Below, one piece after another: positions 56,894 through 64,000 of a DNA stretch of 64,000 bases; the first letter of the stretch is position 1; every line of letters begins with the position of its first letter. Under the pieces are notes generated by a model. It searched no databases. It saw only the letters and a program-made list of their open reading frames with translations, and was not told where the DNA came from. Where the stretch lies: positions 172,213,498 through 172,277,497 of the forward strand of contig NC_057807.1 in assembly GCF_018294505.1 (NCBI RefSeq). Direction: 5' to 3'. Source of the DNA: Triticum aestivum. Its lineage: Eukaryota > Streptophyta > Magnoliopsida > Poales > Poaceae. The translations under genes were made by a program, and so were the position numbers.

Positions 56894-57628
56894 CACGTAG
56901 CGAAGCAAAATGTCGCAATAGCAACAAGTTGAATAGATACCCTGTTTTAACAGAGGCAAAAAAGGAAACAATTACTTGCCGATAAAGGAGGAGGAAACAA
57001 ACGGTGACAGAAAGAAGCATCTAACTTATCTTGATGGAAAACAAAGTAGGATAGTAGCATTTCTAAAACTGTTGCATTGATTCATATTAACAGATACATT
57101 CTTTTAAAACGACATTCGTTAAAAAATGTAATTTACTTTTAACAGTGGCATTGCTTCAATTTTCCGGCGGCATTCTTAGATTAACAACAGCAAAATAGTT
57201 GTATGGGACATGCCAGCACCATGCGCGTCCACACGTATAAATGGGTGATTTAGAGTATGTAGCCAAGCAGCATATCTGCGTTGGTCCCATATTTGTTCTC
57301 TTTGAACCTTTTCCTATGTGAGGGCAGCAAATCTAGTCCTGCACAAACTACCCGACCCCCAGTTTCTTTCCCTTTTCAACAAAGAGATCGGTTCCTTGGA
57401 GATGTGTGTACTTGGTTACCCCCTTTTTCCCTTTTCGACCAACAAAATGACTGGATAGCCAGTCTATACTACTTTCCGTCCCTCCTTTCCTCATTGAACC
57501 ACGTCCTAGATTCATGCTCCACCCCACCGCACCCTTCTTTCCTCTTTGAACCAAGACCTAGATTCGACTATAGATCGAAAAAGATCCACATGCAGCTAGA
57601 GCAACGACGGTTTCAAAGAAACTTATAC

Positions 57629-57935
57629 CTTAGGGTCGTCGGGATGTGGCAAGGCATGCGGCGGGAGGCCGGATCTGCCCACACTATGTATGGCAGCGAG
57701 GAAGAAGGGGTCGGTGGCCCTCCCGCACAGGCGCTGGGTGAAAGAGAACAGCGCAGCCGGTAGTGGATTGTCTCCCTCGCCGAAGGCGATAGAGTGAATG
57801 TTGCACCTCCTCCCCTTCCCGGTGCGACGGGATCCGGACGCCTCCTTCACCAGCTGTGAGGGGGAAGAGAGACATAAGAGGCCAACACAATCTTGTTTAG
57901 ATCTGGTGAAGAGAGGGTGAGAGACTGTGCATATA
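57629..57935 (-). CDS. Family A first exon (candidate small gene or lncRNA)
   Basis: On the minus strand the exon begins downstream of duplicated TATA boxes and ends at CCTAAG followed by GTATAAGT, a good 5' splice site (donor at 57628-57627). An open frame covers it, with G-R-R-C-N-I-H-S-I-A-F-G-E-G and ending H-P-D-D-P-K in phase 0. Joining to an N-C-T-K exon would keep the frame. Blocks B (59809-60040) and C (61451-61660) are clearly related in sequence and position of the splice donor. I know no protein family for this. Indels between copies argue for weak or no protein constraint, so a lncRNA is equally possible. Confidence 0.4.
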
Positions 57936-57937
57936 GC

Positions 57938-58060
57938 AAACCCTAGCAAAGGAACGCTGAGCCTCCAGCGTGTATATATATATGTAGTGCGGCGAGAGTG
58001 TGGAGAGTGCACACCCTAGCGAACAAGCGCTGAGGCTCCAGCTTATATATATACTGTAGT
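57938..58060 (-). promoter_or_regulatory. Tandemly duplicated core promoter of family A
   Basis: Two units, each a TATA run (plus 58043-58053 and 57973-57983) followed on the minus strand by GCTGGAGSCTCAGCG, TTCGCTAGGG or TTTGCTAGGG and a TGCAC element, lie about 70 bases apart. Each could place a start site about 30 bases downstream. Confidence 0.55.
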
Positions 58061-58317
58061 ACGAATTGAGCTCCGGTGCCTTAACTGCACCTGCTTTTGG
58101 TTGTATGATAGGAGGGCCAACCACATTTTGGGCCCACCTGTCATAAACCCAAAGGCAGGTGGACTAAAGTCAATGAAGCTGCGTCCATATAGTACTCGTG
58201 TATATACGACTAATAAATAGTGGAGTGGTTTTCTTATTCTCTCCATAACAATCATTTTAAATTGTGTAAGTACGAAACGAAACTCTTTATTAAACGTACC
58301 AGTGAAGAAAACTACTA

Positions 58318-58478
58318 CTCCCTCGGTTCCTAAATATTTGTCTTTCTAGAGATTTCAACATATGACTACACATGGAGCAAAATGAGTGAATCTACACTGT
58401 AAAATATGTCTATATACATCCGTATGTGGTAGTCCATTTCAAACCACTTGAAAGACAAATATTTAGGAATGGAGGGAG
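58318..58478. mobile_element. Stowaway MITE, Thalos-like (161 bp)
   Basis: Ends CTCCCTCGGTTCCTAAATAT and, inverted, CTCCCTCCATTCCTAAATAT are flanked by the TA duplication (58316-58317, 58479-58480). The internal TTTCTAGAGATTTCAACA matches the Triticeae Thalos family. It lies about 260 bases upstream of the family A promoter. Confidence 0.93.
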
Positions 58479-58689
58479 TACGTCCAATGAACTAACGATC
58501 CACGCGTCCTGGTCGCACTTCCTTTCCTTCACGTGTGGTACACTACCCTCCCTTAAGTGAACAACCACACATGCGCCAAATTATCGGAAACATGTGAGAG
58601 TGTGTACAAATAAAGAATTTTAATTTCAATTATCGGAAAGGTTTGAGAGTATGTACAGTTTGCTCTCTCTAATAATTATGGTTTGTTAT

Positions 58690-58770
58690 CTTCGGCCTAA
58701 ACTTGGTCAAACTTTACAAAGTTTGACTTCTGTCAAATCTAATATGCAGAGTAAATAGAAATGGAGGGCT
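58690..58770. mobile_element. Half of a second Stowaway MITE (remnant)
   Basis: CCTAAACTTGGTCAAACTTT, GTTTGACTTCTGTCAAATC and a degraded terminus AATGGAGGGC are the right half of a common Stowaway type. The left half is missing. Confidence 0.6.
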
Positions 58771-59316
58771 ACTACGTCCATCCGGGTTTTTAGTCCACAC
58801 CATTTTTTAATCAAAGTTAATAGCTGGACAAATAAAATTACAGGGGAGCTAGAGACTAAGTTGTGAGAAGTCTTAGAAATGAATACAAAACCTATGCTCT
58901 TAGTACCAACGTCGATCCTTCTTCGAGGAAACATTTGGTTCATAGCCAATTGTGTGATAAAATTGCACCAACGTGAAAGACGACTGCGTCTCCAACGCAA
59001 CCAAGGTGAACTGACGAAGGATATCATCTTTGTGGGTAACAAGCAAAGAGCACTGATGGAAGACAACTTGTTTTTCATTGAAAATCGATCAGCTTCACCA
59101 GCCGACGCAACCATGAGGCGCAACCATGAGCATTGATAGGTCATCATGGTGATGCATCATCCATTTGGCATCAAGTTTGGGTGAGGCACCTATGAAGTTT
59201 GACAAATCCTCACTGTGGTCTGTTTCTTCTCAGTAATCAAGCTCGAGGAAGGAAGAACCACGTGGCAGAGGACAGTGAGGCGGAACAACAATGGCCATCC
59301 AATTTTGTGCAGTTCC
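58771..59316 (-). other. Distal part of family B transcript unit (non-coding or 3' UTR)
   Basis: It follows candidate exon B2 on the minus strand. One 146-codon frame (59147-58707) is present but shows no recognisable domain and runs into the MITE remnant. It is best regarded as untranslated. Confidence 0.3.
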
Positions 59317-59317
59317 A
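59240..59317 (-). CDS. Family B candidate terminal exon
   Basis: The acceptor CAATTTTAG lies before TGGAACTGCACAAAATT (first exon base 59317). The W-N-C-T-K frame continues L-D-G-H-C-C-S-A-S-L and stops after about 24 codons. It lies 492 bases from the family B first-exon donor. Confidence 0.35.
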
Positions 59318-59808
59318 CTAAAATTGAGGAATACATGCCCGGGTATGGAGATACGCATCGCTGTTTCCAAAAATATAAAAAAGGGATATAGTGTTGTTAC
59401 TTTGTTTTACAAGATTAACAACGACATCTCAATTGTCAATAAGAATTAATGAAAAGTACACCAACAAACAGAAGCATCATGATTATCTTGATGGGAACTA
59501 AACCAGGATACCCGAGAAAAAAGGCATTTCTTCATTTAACCAGTGATAGTATTAGATTAGCAGTAGCAATAGGAGCATATGGACAATGACCGCACAACCA
59601 CCATGTACTTTTTGTCGAAACAACATGTATACCTCCACCGAGGCATAAATTAGGACAACTTTTCGAGTGCATTTCCTTTATAATAGTAGGTGATGTTGGC
59701 CCGGCCGTCAAACCCTAGCTACTATACATGGGGAGCTAGGGAGTAGTCGCATAGAAGAAAACCCGCATGCAGCGACCTGGGGAGCTCGACCAGTACAAGA
59801 AGTTATAC

Positions 59809-60045
59809 CTCGGGTGGGCAACATGTTGCTTAGGAGGGCGGGCGGGATCTGCCCACATGACGGCAGCGAACAAGGGCCCGGAGGACCTTCGTCCGCGCCA
59901 GCGCCGGCTCTGAGAGGATGGTGCGCATCGGCTTCCTCCATCGCCGATGGCGACAACGTCAACGCTGCACCTCCTCACCTCCCACAGCGGACGGGATTCG
60001 GCCGGATCTGTGACCACCGGTGAGGAGAGAGATAGAGTGGACACT
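59809..60045 (-). pseudogene. Family B first exon
   Basis: It is related to family A by GATCCGGCCGAATCCCGTC, GAGGAGGTGCAGCGTTGACG and the final CCCACCCGAG followed by GTATAACT. The phase-0 frame needed for the N-C-T-K exon is closed by TAA just before the end, so this copy looks non-coding or decayed. Weak TATA-like sequences lie near 60112 and 60150. Confidence 0.4.
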
Positions 60046-60239
60046 GTTATCTTGTTTTGATATGGAGAGGGTGAGAGAGCGAGACGCGAGAAACTCTATC
60101 AAACAAGAGGCTATAATGGAGTAAAAAAACTCTCCATAGCAGTGGTTTTAAATAGAATACACGACTTCCTGGAAAAAAGAAACGAAAACTGACGGACAAT
60201 TTTTTAACACCAAGAAAGAAAACTCAATCAAAAACACGC

Positions 60240-60345
60240 CCCCGCTTCCAGGTCGCGAGAGTCATAGCACACACACACATAGACATAGACATGCATATCC
60301 ATGTTTACATAAATATCCATTTCCATCTCCATCTCCAATCATATT
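60240..60345. repeat. Simple-sequence patch
   Basis: Short (CA)n, ACATAGACATAGAC and CCATTTCCATCTCCATCTCC runs. Confidence 0.7.
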
Positions 60346-60393
60346 TGTCCAACTGGCACATTATTTAAGTTGTTAATTATGTACGCAGCAATA

Positions 60394-60720
60394 TTAACGT
60401 ACATCATCTCTTGTTTGCGGGCGTCCGGACCGCTGCCTCGGCCGCTCCTGACCAACCCGAACCCTCTTCATCACCCGTGCGTGCTTCCCGCCCGAAACGG
60501 TCAGTGCCGCATTCATGCCCGGCAAGAGCGGACGCGACCTCTCACTAGCGCCGGCATTGAAGCGGTGCGCCGGCCGAGAGAGCATCGCCCGCGCCGCTTC
60601 CTAGTGCACACGACTGCACCGCGTTCAAAGGTTGCAATAGCCGGCCACAACATGCATGTAAAAAGTTCTTGGGAGTCCGTGCTACAGCTAGCTGTCCTCC
60701 TCCAACTCATTAATCTCTTC
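60394..60720. other. GC-rich transposon-like segment with a spurious 118-codon frame
   Basis: The plus frame (60370-60726) is Arg/Pro-rich with no domain. The sequence, including GGCATTGAAGCGGTGCGCCG, resembles GC-rich non-autonomous repeats that recur in wheat. No terminal repeats could be fixed. It lies between families B and C. Confidence 0.3.
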
Positions 60721-61148
60721 CAGTAGTGCTAGTACTCCAAGGCGCGATCCATCGACAAGCAGGTGAGAAAGTTATTGTATACTCGGTTTGCGGTGAGTGG
60801 CATGCCAAGCGACCGTGTGGGGTCGAGCCGTGGAGGAGGGTGAGACACGAACGCAACAGGCATGATTTAAACGTTGGTTTTGCTCGATGGCGCGATCCAA
60901 TGAAACGAAACGTTGGTTTCTCTCCGTTTCCATTTTTTCTCCGGAAAAACGGAAACTGTACACTCCATTTTCATTCCTACTCTAAGGTTGCCCCGTTACA
61001 ACATTCCATCAAATACAAAGGAAAACTAAAATGCATGCTAATGCATCTCAATGACTCACAGATCATAGCCAATATTTATTTCACAACTAAAGACAAAAGT
61101 TGTGAGAGCATGTTCGAAAGAAAAACTACCGATTGGGTCACTACAACT

Positions 61149-61167
61149 TAAACCCTAAACCCTAAAC
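61149..61167. repeat. Short interstitial telomere-like repeat
   Basis: TAAACCCTAAACCCTAAAC contains two and a half plant telomere units. It overlaps the end of the family C candidate exon. Confidence 0.75.
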
Positions 61168-61253
61168 ATGATTTCATTTCCTGGCCAGGTAGAACCTGTC
61201 GAAGGAAAGACGGCTGGCACCCTCGGATCATACGATGCTTTTGTGCAGTTCTG
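61150..61253 (-). CDS. Family C candidate terminal exon
   Basis: The acceptor CGATTTTAG lies before CAGAACTGCACAAAAGC (first exon base 61253). The Q-N-C-T-K frame continues A-S-Y-D-P-R-V-P-A-V and closes after about 34 codons inside the telomere-like repeat. It lies 198 bases from the family C donor. With the first exon it would give about 78 codons from the Met at 61582. Confidence 0.4.
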
Positions 61254-61450
61254 CTAAAATCGAGCTGAGCATCCCTGATGGCAAAGATATTGAAGAAGTG
61301 TGATTAGAATAATAGTACTCGCACTAGTTCATGAGACATAAACTAATCACAAGTAGAAGCCGGTAGAAGTAGAGAAAGGTCGACACGGATGGAGCTACGT
61401 GGGGAGCTGCGGCAGTGGAGCAAGCCGGCTCCAAAAGGAAGATGGACTAC

Positions 61451-61660
61451 CTGGGACGTCGGGATGTAACTAGAAGGGCGGTTGGGACCTGGCATCAGCC
61501 CATACCGCGGTAACCCCTGATTGGGACGCACCGACTGTGGGTTTTCTACCTCGCCGATGTCGACCGCGTCTACACAGAACATTGTTCCCTTCCCCCAGCT
61601 ACGGGATCAGGCCGGATATGTGACCAGCGGTGTGGCCACCATCGTTCTATGCTTGTGAAG
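61451..61660 (-). CDS. Family C first exon
   Basis: It shares TCCGGCCTGATCCCGT and the final CATCCCGACGTCCCAG, followed by GTAGTCC, with families A and B. An ATG at 61582 starts M-F-C-V-D-A-V-D-I-G-E, which aligns with the R-C-N-I-H-S-I-A-F-G-E part of A, and stays open in phase 0 to the donor. A minus-strand TATATATAC box is at about 61703-61713. Confidence 0.4.
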
Positions 61661-61702
61661 AGAGCAACCCAAGCAAGCAGGCTTGTAGCTTAGGCTCCTG
61701 CT

Positions 61703-61715
61703 AGTGTATATATAG
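61703..61715 (-). promoter_or_regulatory. TATA box of family C
   Basis: The minus strand reads CACTATATATACAC, preceded by GAGAGAAAAAGAAAACCACT, a motif also found upstream of family A (plus 58217-58244). Confidence 0.5.
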
Positions 61716-62121
61716 TGGTTTTCTTTTTCTCTCCATATCAACCATTATATATTGCATACGTGTCATTGAAGAGTGAAATGATGGTTGCTTCTTCCGACTA
61801 ACTTACTGTGTGATTTGGATGCTCCTTAGTGGCCCCTACACGTACTCCCCCTACGTGTATGCAACAGTCACACGTACACGTGGATGCAAAAACGTGTGCG
61901 ACGCCCTAATGCATGCATGTCCGAGCACACGACGGAACACACACGGTCACGCTCAAGTGCTCAACCTACACTTGCATGCACACACATACTCAGCCAGGGT
62001 GAGCTAGTGATTGTATAAACACTGGAAAATGTATATATTGGGCGCAATGAGCGTATTATGAAGTCCACTAACCGTATTTTTACAAATATACAGTGATAGA
62101 CCATGTATTTTTCTCATTTGA

Positions 62122-62495
62122 AATTAAGCCATATTAACCAGAGAGGAGGCAGTATGGACAAGCATTACTTTGATGTGTCCCATCAACTTGCCGAATGAGG
62201 AGAATCTTGCAGGACGGGAGAAGCTTGCGTGCGGTGGCTCGCAGGACAAGGAGAAACTTTTGACTAATGCAAGCTCTTCCTCACTCAGGCAGTGGACGTG
62301 CAATAGTTAATTCGGTGTCAGATTGCCAGAAGCATACACTATACTAGTACTATTATTGTTCGACTTCCCGAAGAGGCGAACAGCCAAGCGCAAAGTTTAC
62401 TAGTACTAGTACAACTACTATAGTCTATAGAGGTATGTACTATACTAGTACTAGGAACCGGATGGAGGAGCGTCTACACTCTTATTATATTTTTA
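62122..62495. repeat. Direct repeat D1 flanking a LINE fragment
   Basis: It begins ATTAAGCCATATTAACCAGAG and contains TGTCCCATCAACTTGCCGAA, CTCAGGCAGTGGACGTGCA and GGAGCGTCTACACTC. Its partner D2 is at 62876-63215, with roughly 10-15 percent divergence by eye. Confidence 0.8.
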
Positions 62496-62874
62496 AAATG
62501 TGATAAAGCAATCTTCAACACACTTGGTTCTCTTCGAGGGTTCTCGCATGTGATAATGGAAGTTGATTGCATGGAACACTCGTCACAATTCTCACTTAAT
62601 TATGGCTCATATCCTGTTACAAATAAGAGCACTCGGTAATATTTCCTCTTTTTTTGTTATTCAGCATGTGAACAGGTCAGCAAACCTTGGGGCGAATCTT
62701 TGTGCGAACCGTGCTTGCTGCACTTTGAATGTGGCCGAGAGCTGGCTTGATGAAACACCTTGCTTCCTACTTCTTTTTTTGCGGGGTACCTCACTTCCTA
62801 GTGACCAGTGTCTTGGCTGATCGTCCTAAGAATGCTTATATATGAATAAAGCTCTCTCATTTACCCACAAAAAA
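62496..62874 (+). mobile_element. LINE 3' fragment with RNase H-like end and A tail
   Basis: A plus-strand frame reads V-I-M-E-V-D-C-M-E, then F-F-V-I-Q-H-V-N-R-S-A-N and A-E-S-W-L-D-E-T-P, as in the RNase H-like C terminus of plant LINE elements. It ends ATGAATAAAGCTCTCTC, TTTACCCAC and a short A run, like Triticeae LINE 3' ends. It is 5' truncated and carries one or two frame breaks. Confidence 0.75.
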
Positions 62875-62875
62875 G

Positions 62876-63215
62876 ATTAAGCCATATTAACCGGAAAGGA
62901 GGGAGTATGGACTAGCACTACTTTTTGGTGTGTCCCGTCAACTCGCAGAACGAGGAGAAGCTTGCAGGACAAGGTGAAGCTTGCTTATGCCTTTTGACTA
63001 ATGCAACCTACCCTCGCCCAGGCAGCGGACATGCATCAGTCCATTCGTTGTCAGATTGTCAGAGGCATACACTGTAGTACCCAACATGCGGAGTACCATC
63101 ATTGTTTGAATTCTCGAAAAGGGGAAGAGCCAAGCGCAAGGTTTAGTAGTACGAGTAGTACTACTACTAGAACCGCATGGTGGAGCGTCTGTACTCTTAA
63201 TTTTTTAATCTCTAA
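62876..63215. repeat. Direct repeat D2 flanking a LINE fragment
   Basis: It begins ATTAAGCCATATTAACCGGAA immediately after the A tail and follows the same order as D1 to GGAGCGTCTGTACTC. Confidence 0.8.
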
Positions 63216-64000
63216 CAAAGTACACGTTTATTTCGGAGAAGGGAGGAAAACGGCAGCCCAACATGTAATGATGATATCGATCAACCATGCTCGAATATAT
63301 CTTGGCCTCCGTGTGAGCCTGTCTGCGTATTCTCGCTCCTCGTCTCTCTCAAGGAACGGCGGGTTGGCCATTTTGCCTTCAATTGTGACCAGTTTGCTCA
63401 CACACTGGTCCCACATGTCAGTGCTATGCCAAGAGGAGGTGCGTTGACCGACTGGCCATACGCGTACTTGGTTTTGCACCTTCATACTACTCCTCCCTCA
63501 ATCATAGTTTACAGGGCGCGCTTCATTATGATGCATTTCTCTCAATGCATTTCCACTACCAGAGAGACTTTAGACGCGTTTGGTTTAATGCTCCATTAAT
63601 TAGGGCGTGGTAACCACAATCAAGTCCACAATTTTCTCTTGATGTACTACTATGGAGTAGAGTAAGTGCATGCATGTGTGTACCCGGGGTGGAAGCACTG
63701 CATGCATGTGTGTATGCATTATTTCCTCTAGTAATAGACGCCGTGCTATAACTACCAATGCTATTTTTCAGGCCGATCGCTAGTCGCCTTGGTCCCAGAG
63801 ATTTTTTTCTTTTTCTGAAGCGCACTCTATAAACAGTGACGGATGGAGTAGTATGAGCGGATTCAAAGAAGAGCGTATTGATGGTTGCTTCTTCCGAGCA
63901 ACTTACAGTGGGAAAGGTGGGGCTTATGATTTGACTGCTCATTACTCACTATTAATGCGGCGCAACGACCGGGCTGAGTCTCCCATGCGGTTGTGCACTA
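63216..64000. other. Right end of the window, no gene recognised
   Basis: A patch around 63880-63905 (GATGGTTGCTTCTTCCGA) recurs at 61780-61800 upstream of family C, so promoter-type sequence of a further family member may begin here and lie beyond the window. Otherwise nothing recognisable. Confidence 0.3.

Noticed and set aside
58707..59147. 146-codon minus-strand frame as a gene
   Set aside because: It runs into a Stowaway remnant, has no domain, and lies in what looks like the untranslated part of family B.
60370..60726. 118-codon frame as a possible gene
   Set aside because: Arg/Pro-rich in GC-rich repeat-like DNA, overlapped by equally long frames on the other strand, and without a recognisable domain or promoter.
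63480..63545. Possible Stowaway terminus (ACTCCTCCCTCAATCATAG)
   Set aside because: Only one end could be seen, without a matching inverted end or clear TA duplication.

Overview
This is a stretch of a large, repeat-rich grass genome, almost certainly wheat or a close Triticeae relative (Triticum or Aegilops). The basis is a BARE1/WIS/Angela-type Copia LTR recognisable base by base, a Thalos-like Stowaway MITE, and Gypsy families typical of Triticeae. No bacterial-style operon, rRNA, tRNA or CRISPR array was recognised. Most of the window is transposable elements inserted into one another. The only part that looks like low-copy, possibly transcribed DNA is 54.35-64.0 kb, with its severed continuation at about 20.3-20.94 kb.

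Layout. 1-2.1 kb is AT-rich DNA full of degenerate CCATGG-centred repeats, and 2.13-2.93 kb is a GC-rich unassigned segment. A decayed PIF/Harbinger transposon (3018-5099) sits directly against a second Harbinger-type element (5103-15632), with one shared TTA between them. The second element is split by an Angela-type Copia retrotransposon (5819-14467) that is flanked by a 111-bp duplication instead of a normal 5-bp one. A CACTA-type end (CACTA at 15819) with three layers of internal repeats runs to about 20.26 kb. From 20949 to 54347 lies one Gypsy element (target duplication GCGTC). It holds a Tekay/Del-type chromovirus (22032-33101, minus strand, duplication GTATC) inside its gag region, and a Tat-lineage Gypsy element (40834-54184, minus strand, duplication CTACC) inside its 3' LTR.

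How the parts relate. The outer Gypsy element keeps gag, protease and an antisense multi-exon gene but has no reverse transcriptase or integrase, so it must have been moved by a partner. The Tat element in its 3' LTR has the matching full set (gag, protease, RT, two RNase H domains, integrase) and its own antisense seven-exon gene. The 3' ends of that antisense gene and of pol face each other across 1.6 kb of 71-76 bp tandem repeats. All three Gypsy elements carry premature stops, many explicable as C-to-T changes at CAG or CGA codons, as expected from methylated plant DNA.

The right-hand 10 kb holds three related promoter/first-exon blocks on the minus strand (near 58.0, 60.0 and 61.6 kb). 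Each is followed by a plausible 3' splice site and a block beginning with codons for x-N-C-T-K. Behind the first of them this terminal block occurs four times, three times within about 540-bp repeat units. This looks like a small gene or lncRNA family with candidate alternative terminal exons, and it is the most unusual item in the window. It is interrupted by MITEs, a LINE 3' fragment and, at its far end, the 33-kb nested Gypsy insertion.
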